Origin: CAZOEL01 sp964578835
Lineage (GTDB): Bacteria; Desulfobacterota; Syntrophobacteria; Syntrophobacterales; Syntrophobacteraceae
Reading direction: 5' to 3'
DNA: 64,000 bases
Assembly (NCBI GenBank): GCA_964578835.1
Contig: CAZOEL010000022.1
Coordinates: forward strand, 20,976-84,975
A model generated the notes under the pieces. That model had not been told where the DNA came from. It saw only the letters and a program-made list of their open reading frames with translations, and searched no databases. Below are positions 33,885 through 44,600 of the stretch, piece after piece; position 1 is the first letter of the stretch; every line of letters starts with the position of its first letter. The position numbers and the translations under genes were made by a program.

Positions 33885-36800
33885 ATGAAAAACTGGTCAA
33901 GAATCCTCATCGGAATAACGGCCTCACTGGCAGTCTCCCTGCTGATTGCTTCAGGGATATTCTGGATCTTGCAGGGCATGAACAGGGAGGCTGCACGTGG
34001 CCGCGTATACGACCAAATCATCAATAAAACGCACGCCCTAAACCAGCTCTCGGCAAAGTACGAAGGAGAACCCGATAAAGGGTATATCCATCAGATTACC
34101 GAAGTCCACAACTCCCTGGGAAACCTTCTTGCGGAGCTGACATCCGTCGACTCATCCGAGGGCCTGCTCATCAGGCAGATACGAGCAAGCAACGAGGATC
34201 TCGGGTATTCTCTCAACAGACTGATCGCCGCCTCTACTGATAAGGAAGGAAATCAAGCCAAACGCAAGAATGTCCTTACCTCCCAGCTGTGGTTGAAGAC
34301 GCAGTTTATCCTTGATGACACTTACCGGCTTGTTGAGCTCAACAGTTCTCGAATTGAATCCGCACAGGTGCAGACGGTCACTCTTGTCATTCTCCTGGTT
34401 TTTCTACTCATTTTCATCAATGCAGCTATTTCATTCATTTCTGCCAGGAGCACCGTTCGTGCGGAAGCGGAGACGAGAAAACAACGCGAATGGCTTAATG
34501 TCACACTCTCGAGCATTGGAGATGCCGTTATTGCAACCGATACATCCGGAAGGGTCAGCTTCATCAACCCCGTTGCCGCAGGCCTTACGGGTTGGAGCGA
34601 GAATGAAGCGTGGGGCAAGCCGGCCGACCAGGTTTTCAGAGTGATTGATGAAAAGACTCGAGAGCCCGGGAGTAATATTTTCAAGACTGTTCTGGATAAC
34701 GGCCAGATTATTACGCTCTCTAACAACACGGCCCTCATAGCCCGCGATGGGCGCGAAATCCCCATCGAGGACAGTGCTGCACCAATAAGAGATGAAACAG
34801 GACAGCCGATAGGTGTGGTGCTGGTGTTCCATGATGTGACGGAGAAGCGGAGAGCACAGGAGGCGCTGCGTAATAGCGAAGCAAAGTACCGCAACCTCTT
34901 CGAGAACATGACAGAGGAAGTGCATTTCTGGCAGCTCGTCAAAGACGAGGCAGGTAGAATCAAGACCTGGCGGCTGGTGGATGCCAACCCTCCGACACTC
35001 AAGACCTGGGGCCGAGCTTCGGTTGATGAGATCAAGGGAAAGACCACCGATGAGATCTTCGGAGCCGGCGCTACTGAGCACTACTTGCCGGTTGTTGAAA
35101 AGATAATGACGGAAGGCGCTCCGTTTGCCTTTGAAGATTATTTCCCACATCTCGACAAATACTTCCGGTTTACCAGCGTCCCTCTCGGCGACTACTTCAT
35201 TACCACGGGTGCGGACTTTACAAGCATCAAGAAAGCTGAGAATGCCCTGCGGGAAAGCGAGCAGCGGCTGCGGATTGCGACGGAGGCTGCAAAGATCGGC
35301 GCTTTTGATTGGAGCATCCAGACCGGCGTGAACATCTGGACGCCGGAGCTGGAGGCGATGTACGGCCTGGCGCCGGGTGAATTTGGGCGGACGCAGCCTG
35401 CCTGGGAGCAGATGGTCCACCCTGACGACCGAGCAGGAGCGGTAGCAAAGGTCGAGGAAACGCTGGAGACGGGCGAGCCGGTTGAGCACGAATGGCGTAT
35501 CATTTGGCGCGATGGCAGCGTGCATTGGATTGCAGGGCGGTTTCAAGGCTTCAAGGACGCTGCCGGTAAGCCGTTGCGCCTGACTGGCGTGAACATGGAT
35601 ATCACCAGCCGCAAGCAGGTGGAGACGGCTCTGGAGGCAGAGCGTGCACGGCTTCAGGCGGTGCTGGATTCGCTACCGGTGGCGGTGTGGATCGGCGATC
35701 ACGAGGGCACGGTCATTCAGACCAACGGGGCAGTCGAGAACATCTGGGGTAAGCCCTCCCTCCCGTATGGCCTGAGGAAGTACAAGGAGTACAAGGGCTG
35801 GTGGGCCGACACCGGGCAACCGCTCGCCGCGCAAGACTGGGCGCTGGCCCGCGCCATACTCAAGGGCGAAGTGTCGACCGGAGAGATCATCGACATAGAA
35901 CGGTTCAACGGGGACCGCGGGACCATCCTCAACAACGCCGCCCCCGTGCGAGACAGCGAAGGGAGGATCATCGGCGGGGTCGCCGTTGCTCAGGACATCA
36001 CCGAGCGCAAGAGGGCCGAGGAGGCGCTGCGGCAGAGCCAGAGGACGTTTGCCGAGTCGATCGAGCGCGCCCCGTTCGGTATCTACGTTGTGGATGCCCG
36101 GTTCCGCATCGCACACATGAACGCAAGCTCGCAAGAGGGAGCTTTCCGCAACGTGCGGCCTGTAATCGGGCGTGATTTCACCGAGGCGATGCGCATACTC
36201 TGGCCCGAAGAGGTCGCTCGTGAGATCATCGGAGTGTTCCGCCACACCCTTGAAACCGGCGAGCCCTATTATTCTCCTCGGTTCATCAACCCGCGAGCCG
36301 ATGTGGGCCAAACCGAATCCTACGAGTGGGAGCTCCATCGCATGACGCTTCCGGACGGCCAATACGGCGTCATCTGCTATTATTATGATTCCACGAAGCT
36401 GCGCGAAGCCGAGGCAGCCGTATGCGAGAGCGAGGAGCGACTGCGGTTCTCGCTGGAGTCGTGCCGGATCGGGGCGTGGGACATTGATCTTGAGGACCAC
36501 ACCGCCTATCGCTCGCTGGAGCACGACCGCATCTTTGGCTACCAGGAACTGCTGCCGTCGTGGACGCTTGAAGATTTCCTGAAACATGCGCTGCCGGAAT
36601 ACCGCGCGCCGGTTGAGGCGATGGTGCATGAGGCCACGGCCGGGAAGACCGGATGGACTCACGAGTGCAAAATCCGCCGCGTCGACGGCGAGGTCCGATG
36701 GATCTGGTTCTCCGGACAACATCGCACGGACAGCTCAGGCCGCAGTCGCGTTGCGGGCGTGGTACAGGACATTACCGAACGCAAGCAGGCCGAAGAGGCA

Positions 36801-37430
36801 TTGAAGGCGTCACTCACCGAGAAGGAAGTGCTCCTCAATGAAATCCATCACCGGGTGAAGAACAACATGCAGGTCATCTCAAGCCTGGTCTCCTTGCAGG
36901 CCGACGAAGTGGAGGATGCCGCAATGGGTGAGATTCTCCAGGAAGTGAGCCACCGGGTACGCTCGATGGCTTTGGTACACGAGAAGCTGTACCAATCAGC
37001 TGATTTGGCGCGTGTCGAGTTTGCCGAATATACCGAAAGCCTGCTCGGTTATCTGTGGCGTGCTCACGGGAGTGCAGCCTCCCGTGTTCGGCTGGCTCTG
37101 GACCTGGAGCCGGTATCCCTTCCGGTGGACACGGCGGTGCCGTGTGGGTTGATCCTCAATGAACTGGTAGTCAATGCGCTGAAGCATGCCTTCCACGGCC
37201 ATGATGGCGGTGAGGTTTCCGTGGTGCTTCGCGGTGACACGGATAGCAAGGTGAGGCTATGCGTACGCGATGATGGCATCGGTCTGCCAGAAGGATTTGA
37301 CTGGCAGCAGGCTCGTTCCCTGGGGCTGCACCTGGTGCAGATGCTCTCACGGCAACTGCGCGCCACTGTGAAGGTTTCAAGCATTGAAGGGACGGAGTTT
37401 GAGATAACATTCAAGGGATCGAAAACATGA
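33885..37430 (+). CDS. Multi-PAS sensor histidine kinase, HisKA_2 type (1181 aa)
   Basis: A membrane segment at about 8-29 and another at about 163-187 enclose a helical extracytoplasmic region of about 130 residues. Six PAS domains follow in the cytoplasm, starting near 208, 335, 460, 585, 720 and 845 and often joined by the usual ERKRAEEAL-type linkers. The C-terminus is a HisKA_2 domain with EIHHRVKNN (H989 the likely phosphoacceptor) and a HATPase_c domain (ILNELVVNALKHAF, DDGIGLPEGF). This kinase type phosphorylates receiver proteins directly. The gene follows the binding-lipoprotein gene closely, and its stop overlaps the next gene's ATG (37427). The extracytoplasmic region may read the loaded binding protein. 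Confidence 0.88.
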   Translation: MKNWSRILIGITASLAVSLLIASGIFWILQGMNREAARGRVYDQIINKTHALNQLSAKYEGEPDKGYIHQITEVHNSLGNLLAELTSVDSSEGLLIRQIRASNEDLGYSLNRLIAASTDKEGNQAKRKNVLTSQLWLKTQFILDDTYRLVELNSSRIESAQVQTVTLVILLVFLLIFINAAISFISARSTVRAEAETRKQREWLNVTLSSIGDAVIATDTSGRVSFINPVAAGLTGWSENEAWGKPADQVFRVIDEKTREPGSNIFKTVLDNGQIITLSNNTALIARDGREIPIEDSAAPIRDETGQPIGVVLVFHDVTEKRRAQEALRNSEAKYRNLFENMTEEVHFWQLVKDEAGRIKTWRLVDANPPTLKTWGRASVDEIKGKTTDEIFGAGATEHYLPVVEKIMTEGAPFAFEDYFPHLDKYFRFTSVPLGDYFITTGADFTSIKKAENALRESEQRLRIATEAAKIGAFDWSIQTGVNIWTPELEAMYGLAPGEFGRTQPAWEQMVHPDDRAGAVAKVEETLETGEPVEHEWRIIWRDGSVHWIAGRFQGFKDAAGKPLRLTGVNMDITSRKQVETALEAERARLQAVLDSLPVAVWIGDHEGTVIQTNGAVENIWGKPSLPYGLRKYKEYKGWWADTGQPLAAQDWALARAILKGEVSTGEIIDIERFNGDRGTILNNAAPVRDSEGRIIGGVAVAQDITERKRAEEALRQSQRTFAESIERAPFGIYVVDARFRIAHMNASSQEGAFRNVRPVIGRDFTEAMRILWPEEVAREIIGVFRHTLETGEPYYSPRFINPRADVGQTESYEWELHRMTLPDGQYGVICYYYDSTKLREAEAAVCESEERLRFSLESCRIGAWDIDLEDHTAYRSLEHDRIFGYQELLPSWTLEDFLKHALPEYRAPVEAMVHEATAGKTGWTHECKIRRVDGEVRWIWFSGQHRTDSSGRSRVAGVVQDITERKQAEEALKASLTEKEVLLNEIHHRVKNNMQVISSLVSLQADEVEDAAMGEILQEVSHRVRSMALVHEKLYQSADLARVEFAEYTESLLGYLWRAHGSAASRVRLALDLEPVSLPVDTAVPCGLILNELVVNALKHAFHGHDGGEVSVVLRGDTDSKVRLCVRDDGIGLPEGFDWQQARSLGLHLVQMLSRQLRATVKVSSIEGTEFEITFKGSKT

Positions 37431-40400
37431 GCAAGGCCACTGTACTCATCGTTGAAGACGAAGCAATCGTTGCAACGGACCTGTCCCGTAAGCTTGAGCG
37501 GCTCGGCTACGAAGTTTGCGGGACCGCCATGGAAGGCGAGGAGGCCGTTGCACTTGCCTTCAGTCTTCGCCCGCACCTCGTCTTGATGGACATCCGACTC
37601 GAGGGATCGATGGACGGCATCGAGGCGGCAGAGGCGATCCAAAGCCGCCTCGACGTGCCGGTGATCTACCTCACAGCCCACTCCGACGCTGCTACTCTCG
37701 AGCGAGCCAAATTCACCGGACCGTCCGGGTACATCCTTAAACCCTTTGAGGAACGGGAGCTTGTAACCCAGATCGAGCTGGCCCTCTACAAGCACCAGGC
37801 CGACCGGCAAATCCGGGAGAGAGAGGAGTGGCTGCGGGTTACTCTCGCCAGCATTGGAGATGCGGTGATAGCCACGAACGGTGAGGGCCGCATCACCTTC
37901 GTCAATCCTGTTGCCGAGGCGCTCACCGGTTGGAAGAGCGAGGAGGCAATGGGCCGGCCTCTCCTTTCCGTGTTTCGCATTATAAACGAGCTGACAGGGC
38001 AGGAGATGGAGGACCCCGTCACGAGCGTTTTTCGCGAAGGCCATGCGGTACCTCTGGCCAATCATGCAGCACTTGTGGCCAGAGACGGCCGCACCGTGCC
38101 CATCGAGGACAGTGCCGCACCGATCAAGAATGCTTCCGGGCAGATCATCGGGGTCGTACTCGTTTTCAAGGATGTCACCGAGAACCGGTGTGCCCGAGAG
38201 GCGCTGCGGGAGAGCGAGGATCGGTTTCGTGCCCTCTTCGATCAAGCCCCCTCCCCGTACCAGTCCCTCGATGAGGAGGGGCGCATCCTCATGGTCAATC
38301 AGGCCTGGCTGAATGGACTGGGTTACTCTCACGAGGAGGTTGTCGGTAAATGGTTCGGAAGCTTCCTCGCCGCTCCCTGCGTAGGAGCCTTCCAGGAGAA
38401 GTTTCCCTGCTTCAAGGGAGAGGGTGAAGTCCATGGCGTAGAGTTTGAAATGCTCTGCAAGGACGGGCGACGCATCCTTGCGTCCTTTGATGGAAGGATC
38501 GGCAGGAATAGCGATGGGAGCTTCAAGCAGACCCACTGCATCTTAACTGACATTACCGCACGAAAGCAGACAGAAGAGGCCCTGCGCGAAAGCGAAGCCC
38601 GGCTCCGTCGCATTGCGCATGCCGGGCGCATCGGTTTTTTCGAGTGGAATGCGGCGAAGGACACAGCCTACTGGAGCCCGGAGCACTACGAGCTTTTCGG
38701 CTTCGAGTCCGACTCGCCGGTGTCGTGGGAGCGATGGCTACAAGGCGTGCATCCGGAAGATCGGGAACGGGTGGTGGAGAACGCCGCTCAACTGCTGGAG
38801 CGCGGTCGCTCGGAAGGACAAGTACGGGACCACAAGGACGAGTACCGCTTCATCCGCTCCAACGGAACCACGGTCTGGCTGGAATCCGACATATCGGTGG
38901 ATATGGTTGCCGGCGAGCCGATTATCCGCGGCTTGGTTCGGGACATTACCGAGCGCAAACGCGCCGAGATGGCGTTGCGCGAGAGCGAGGAGCGCTACCG
39001 GACATTGTTCGAGAGCATGACCGAAGGTTTCGCGCTGCACGAGATTGTCACCGACGAGATGGGCCAGCCGGTGGACTACCGCTTCCTCGAAGTAAACCCG
39101 GCGTTTGAGCAGCTGACGGGACTGAAGCGCTCAGATCTGCTCGGCAAATGCGTGCTGGAGGTCCTTCCCGGCACCGAGCCGTACTGGATTGAAAATTACG
39201 GTCGGGTCGCGTTGACGGGAGAGCCGGTGTACATCGAAGACTACAGCGCGGCCCTGGACCGCTGGTACGAGGTGTTCGCCTACCGACCCACTCCCCGGCA
39301 GTTTGCGGTCGTGTTCTCGGATATCAGCGAGCGAAAGCAAGCCGAAGCGGCACTGCACGAGAGCGAGGAGATGTTTCGGCGCTTTTTTGACAACGCGCCG
39401 CTGGGCAAGACTTTAGCCACGCCTGAAGGGGTCCTGGAGCGTGTCAACCCGGCCCTGTGCCGGATGCTCGGCTACAGTGCCGAAGAACTGGCCAATGTGT
39501 CATTTGTCGACATCACCCATCCCGACGATTTGCCCATGAGTAAGGAGTGCGTTCGCGCACTGCTGGCTGGAGAGCGCGACAGCTGGGACATGCAGAAGCG
39601 CTATCTCGCAAAGGATGGGCGCATCGTATGGACACAAGTGGTCACTACACTCCTTTGCGACCCGCATGGGCAGCCCTTTAAATTCCTAACCCACATTCTT
39701 GACATTACGGAGCGCAAACGGGCCGAGCAGGAGCAGGCTGCCACGGTCGAGCTCCTTAAAATCGCCAATCAGGCAAGGACTGCGCGCGAGCTGGCGCGGG
39801 AAGCAATCGACTTCCTTGTGAATCTTTCGGACTGCTCGGTTGTGGGCTTGAGGCTGCGCGAGGGCGATGACTTCCCGTACTACGATCAGCGCGGCATGAC
39901 GGAAGAGTTCCTATGCAAAGAAAACTCGCTCTTCAGGATCGACCGGAACGGCAGCATTGTCACGGGCGTCGACGGCAAGCCCTATATCTCTTGCATGTGC
40001 GGCAACGTGCTGTGCGGCAGAACCGATCCCAGGAAGCCCTTCTTCACAAGCGGCGGCAGCTTCTGGACCAACAGCACGACGAATTTGCTCGCTACAACCT
40101 CGGCAGCTGACCGCCAGGCCGAAACCCGCAACGTCTGCAACCAGGTCGGATGGGAATCTCTGGCGCTGGTGCCTCTGCGGATAGGCGATGACACCTTCGG
40201 GCTGATCCACCTGGCTGACCCGCAGATCGGCAAGTTCTCGGCAGAGATGATGGCTCAATTCGAGCGTTTGGCCCAGCAGCTTTCGACCAGCCTGGGGAAG
40301 CTTCGGGCTGAGCAGGCTCTCAAGCAAAGCGAATCGGGCTTCAGACTGCTCTCGGAAACGGCCGGGCAGCTCCTTGAAACCCAGAACCCGCAGGGGATTG

Positions 40401-41593
40401 TCGAAGAGCTGTGTAAAGACGTCATGGATCGGCTCGATTGCCATGCTTTCTTCAACTTCCTGGTGGATGAGTCCGTCGGCAAGCTACATCTCAACGCCTG
40501 TGCCGGTATTCCAGAGGAGGAAGCGCGCAAGATCGAGTGGCTGGACTACGGAGTGGCGGTGTGTGGATGTGTGGCTCAAGCCAGAGAGCGCATGGTGGCG
40601 GAAGACATCTTCCATACCCCCGATATCCGAACCGAGCTTGTAAAATCCTACGGCATTCAGGCTTATGCGTGCCATCCTCTCATGGTCCAAGGCAAGCTCA
40701 TCGGCACCCTCTCTTTTGGAACCAGGTCAAGACCCCACTTTTCACCCGGGGATCTGACCCTCATGAAGACGGTGACCGATCAGGTTGCTTCGGCCATGCA
40801 TCGGATGAAGCTCATAGAAGAGCTCCGACACTCGAGGGATGAATTGGAGCTTCGAGTTCGGGAGCGCACCGCCGAGATCGAGGCTTACATGAAAAAGCTT
40901 AAGGAGAGCAACCAGGCTCTCCAGGACTTCGCCTCCATCGCCTCTCATGACCTACAGGAGCCTCTTAGGAAAGTCTCCACTTTTGGGTCCATGCTCAAGC
41001 AAAAGCATGGCGATGTACTGGGACAAGGAGGAATGGACTACCTCCAGCGGATGCTGGATGCCACCGACCGCATGCAGTCCTTGCTCAAATCCCTCCTTGA
41101 CTACTCGCGGGTGAGCACGAAAGCCGAGCCCTTCAGATCCGTTGACCTTGCCGAAATCGTCCGCGAAGTTCTCTCGGATCTCGAGGTGAGGATTGCGAGC
41201 ACGGGAGGTATGGTGGATGTAGGCAAGCTCCCCACCCTTGATGCCGACCCCACCCAGATGCGCCAGCTCTTCCAGAACTTGATCGGCAATGGACTCAAAT
41301 TCCACAGGGAAGGAGAAAAGCCTGTTGTAAGAGTCCACTGTCACCAGGGGGCGCCCGAAGTCTGCGAAATCACCGTCGAGGATAACGGAATTGGTTTTGA
41401 GGAAACCTACCTTGAGAGGATCTTTGCGCCATTCCAGAGGCTCCACGGAAAGAGCAGCCGGTATGAGGGAACGGGAATGGGCCTTGCCATCTGCAAGAAG
41501 ATTGTCGAGAGACATGGAGGAACGGTTACGGCCAAGAGCGCTCCGGGTGAAGGGGCGACTTTTATCATTCGGCTTCCGGCATGGCAAAGATGA
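37427..41593 (+). CDS. Receiver-PAS-GAF hybrid histidine kinase (1388 aa)
   Basis: An N-terminal receiver domain (1-120) has phosphoacceptor D55 in LVLMDIRL and the conserved lysine in YILKPFEE. Five PAS domains follow (about 135-765), then two GAF-like domains. The first (about 775-960) contains an unusual cysteine-rich segment, CMCGNVLCGR, and the second lies at about 965-1120. A coiled-coil linker leads to HisKA with ASHDLQEPLRKV (H1174) and HATPase_c (NLIGNGLKF, DNGIGFEETY, GTGMGLAIC). There is no membrane segment, so it is cytosolic. The receiver at the front suggests that it takes phosphate from the upstream HisKA_2 kinase and relays or gates it. Its start overlaps that kinase's stop. 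Confidence 0.88.
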   Translation: MSKATVLIVEDEAIVATDLSRKLERLGYEVCGTAMEGEEAVALAFSLRPHLVLMDIRLEGSMDGIEAAEAIQSRLDVPVIYLTAHSDAATLERAKFTGPSGYILKPFEERELVTQIELALYKHQADRQIREREEWLRVTLASIGDAVIATNGEGRITFVNPVAEALTGWKSEEAMGRPLLSVFRIINELTGQEMEDPVTSVFREGHAVPLANHAALVARDGRTVPIEDSAAPIKNASGQIIGVVLVFKDVTENRCAREALRESEDRFRALFDQAPSPYQSLDEEGRILMVNQAWLNGLGYSHEEVVGKWFGSFLAAPCVGAFQEKFPCFKGEGEVHGVEFEMLCKDGRRILASFDGRIGRNSDGSFKQTHCILTDITARKQTEEALRESEARLRRIAHAGRIGFFEWNAAKDTAYWSPEHYELFGFESDSPVSWERWLQGVHPEDRERVVENAAQLLERGRSEGQVRDHKDEYRFIRSNGTTVWLESDISVDMVAGEPIIRGLVRDITERKRAEMALRESEERYRTLFESMTEGFALHEIVTDEMGQPVDYRFLEVNPAFEQLTGLKRSDLLGKCVLEVLPGTEPYWIENYGRVALTGEPVYIEDYSAALDRWYEVFAYRPTPRQFAVVFSDISERKQAEAALHESEEMFRRFFDNAPLGKTLATPEGVLERVNPALCRMLGYSAEELANVSFVDITHPDDLPMSKECVRALLAGERDSWDMQKRYLAKDGRIVWTQVVTTLLCDPHGQPFKFLTHILDITERKRAEQEQAATVELLKIANQARTARELAREAIDFLVNLSDCSVVGLRLREGDDFPYYDQRGMTEEFLCKENSLFRIDRNGSIVTGVDGKPYISCMCGNVLCGRTDPRKPFFTSGGSFWTNSTTNLLATTSAADRQAETRNVCNQVGWESLALVPLRIGDDTFGLIHLADPQIGKFSAEMMAQFERLAQQLSTSLGKLRAEQALKQSESGFRLLSETAGQLLETQNPQGIVEELCKDVMDRLDCHAFFNFLVDESVGKLHLNACAGIPEEEARKIEWLDYGVAVCGCVAQARERMVAEDIFHTPDIRTELVKSYGIQAYACHPLMVQGKLIGTLSFGTRSRPHFSPGDLTLMKTVTDQVASAMHRMKLIEELRHSRDELELRVRERTAEIEAYMKKLKESNQALQDFASIASHDLQEPLRKVSTFGSMLKQKHGDVLGQGGMDYLQRMLDATDRMQSLLKSLLDYSRVSTKAEPFRSVDLAEIVREVLSDLEVRIASTGGMVDVGKLPTLDADPTQMRQLFQNLIGNGLKFHREGEKPVVRVHCHQGAPEVCEITVEDNGIGFEETYLERIFAPFQRLHGKSSRYEGTGMGLAICKKIVERHGGTVTAKSAPGEGATFIIRLPAWQR

Positions 41594-41667
41594 GCCGCCC
41601 TCGCAAAGGATTTGAAGATATGCTCCTTAGATTCACCGTTTTTCGAGTGAAAGGAGAGAGCTAAGCC

Positions 41668-44600
41668 ATGGCATCTGAAAGAACCGCTTCGAAGGGCTCT
41701 CTCGGGATTCAGAGCAGGCTTATCGTGCTCCTGCTTGTCATGCTCATTCCTATCATGACCATTCAGGCCTTTATCTATTACGACCGTTACCAGACAAGGA
41801 GGGTAGAAGAGCTCAACGCCAATCTCGAAGTGGCTCGTGCGATGGGCAGAGCTTTTGATGCCTTTATTCAAGATGTTCTTCATCATGAGCTCGCCATAGG
41901 TATCGCCGCCACAGGTCCATCTCCTCTCACTTACGAAGCCCTCACCCGGCTTCTTGAAAAGAGTGCCCGTGAAGTCCCCGCAGTGCGCGATTTCTTCTGG
42001 TTCAGCCCACAGGGGCGCGTTCTTGCCTGTAGCACCTCGAAAGCTGTCGGCATGGATGGCTCGGACAGGACCTGGTTCAAGGAATTGACTTCAGGGCGAG
42101 AGTGGGTGGTAAATGACCTAGATCGTTCCAAGCTGACCGGAGAGCCCACCTTTGCGATATGCCGAGCCATTCGAGATGATGAGGGAGTGCTCTTGGGGCT
42201 GGTGGTTGCCGCCATTGTCCCGGAGAGGCTCGATAGTGTCTTTGCCCTGCATCGGCCGGGAGATGCGGGAGTAAGTCTTCTCGACAGCAAGGGAATGCAC
42301 GTCTATCGCTATCCCACGACAAAGTACACCTGGGAGCAGCGAAACTGGCTCAAGCTCTATCCGGCGGTTGGAGAAGCCCTGAAAGGAAAGGATGTTGCGG
42401 CAACGGTCACATCGGATCTCACCGGTATAAAAAGACTGGTCGGCTTCACCCCCGTGGCATCCATCGGATGGGTGAGTGCTGCAAGCCGCGCAATCGATGA
42501 GGCGATGGAGCCCGTGACCTCGGCTCTTCTTTGGCATGCGGGCAGCTTTCTTTGCGCCACACTCGCATCCTTTCTCCTCGCCCTCTGGATATCCAGGACC
42601 ATTGCCGCACCCATTGAGAGAATCCATTCGCATGCACTATCCCTTGGTCGTGGGAATTGGGATGAGAGGATTGATGTCTCGGGACCAAAGGAGGCCGAAA
42701 CCCTGGCAGAGGCCATGAACTGGATGGCCATGGAGCGAAAGCGTGCAGAGGAGGAACTGCACCAGGCGAGGAGATGGTTTAGGACCACTCTCAGCAGCAT
42801 AGGCGATGCGGTGATTGCAACCGATGCATCAGGCCTGGTCACGTTCTTGAATCCTATCGGTGAAAAGCTAACCGGCTGGGATTCCGAAGAAGCACTTGGA
42901 GAGCCAATTCAACACGTTTTCAATATCATCAATGAGAAGACCCGGGCGCCTGCAGAAGACATAGTAGAACGTGTGCTCAAGGAAGGCATGGTAGTCAATC
43001 TGGCCAACAACACGGCCCTGATCACCCGTGACGGTGGGGAAATTCCCATCGAGGACAGCGCAGCCCCGATCAAGGATGAAGCGGGAAATATCATTGGCGT
43101 GGTCCTGGTTTTCCATGATGTCACTGAGAAAAGGCGAGTACAGGATGCACTGAGACTGAACGAAGAGCGGTTGCGTATCGCCAAGGAAGCAGCAGGGCTC
43201 GGCATTCACGACTACGATGTCGCTTCCGGAAACATCCAGTGGGACGAAAGGGTAAGGGAGCTCTGGGGTGTCGGCGCGGACGACCCCATTACCTATGAGC
43301 TCTTCATGTCGGGTCTGCATCCGGATGATCGCCTCAGGACTCAATCCGCTGTGGACAGGGCACTCGTTCCCGGAGGGGACGGTGAATACCATGCAGAATA
43401 CCGGGTATTGGCTTTAGACGATGAGACGGAACGCTGGGTGGCCGCAACGGGAAAGGTCTTTTTTGAGGAAGAGAGACCTGTTCGGTTGGTGGGTACGGTT
43501 CAGGATATCACCGAGCGAAAGCGGGCAGAAAAGACGCTCCGCGAGAGTGAAGAGCGATATCGGATTCTGGCGGCGGCTTCTTTCGAGGGAATTTTACTTA
43601 CCGAGAATGGTCGCTTGATCGACGCAAACGAGCAGTTTTCAGCTATTTCGGGCTACGAGCCTGAAGAAATGATTGGCCTTGAAATCTCGTCTATGATCCC
43701 ACTCGAAGACTTCCCGCGTGTGATCCAAAATATCGAATCAGGAGTAAATAGCGCCATCGAGCATGACTTGATCCGAAAGGATGGCTCACTCCGTTCAGTT
43801 GAGGCGCATGGGCGCACGCTTGAGCACAAAGGCAGGCGGCTTCGTCTCACAGTCATTCGGGATATAACCGAGCGAAAACTGGCCGATCAGGTACTGCGCG
43901 AGACTGAGGAACGTCTACGCCTTGCGCTGGACGCGGCAGGGTTCGGCGCCTTCGACTACCATCCCCAATCAGGCAAGCTCCTCTGGGACGAGACGCTGAA
44001 ACACATATGGAGCATCAAAGCGGATGAGGACCTTACTTTATCATGTATGCTGGAGGGGGTTCATCCCGAGGATCGTGTGCGGGTCACTGAGATCTTTGAG
44101 CAAGCGATAAGCCCGGAAGGTGATGGCTCCTACCTGGCCGAATACCGCATTGTGTGGCCGGATGAGTCAATCCATTGGAACAAGGCGATAGGACGTGTTC
44201 ATTTCACAGGCGAAGGAGAGAAAAGAGAGGCTGCCCGCGTAGTTGGAATTGAGCAGGATATAACCGAACGCAAGCAGGCCGAGGAATCGCTGCGGAAGAG
44301 CGAGGAGCGATTCCGCCTCGCCTTGCGCAACGCTCCGGTTTCGGTAGCGGCACAGGACCTCGATCTGCGCTACATCTGGGCCTACAACCAGCGAACGGCG
44401 CCCCTTGAAGGGATAGTCGGGAACCTCGACTCCGAGATATTCACGCATGAAGAGGCGGAAATGCTCACTGCGATTAAGCGACGCGTGATCGAGGAGAATA
44501 TCGAGATACGCGAGCAGATGTGGCTCGACAGGCCGAGCGGCAGGATATTCCTCGATGTCTCCTTTGCCCCCATCCACGATGAGGCTGGCCAAGTGACTGG

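Noticed and set aside
34431..35546. 371-aa open frame on the minus strand
   Set aside because: It is antisense to the first PAS domains of the same kinase, and its translation is not protein-like.
35673..36722. 349-aa open frame on the minus strand
   Set aside because: It is antisense to the PAS region of the 1181-aa kinase, with proline- and arginine-rich composition and no start signal.
37064..38536. 490-aa open frame on the minus strand
   Set aside because: It lies opposite the overlapping ends of two clear sensor-kinase genes, has no recognisable motif, and arises from their GC-rich third positions.
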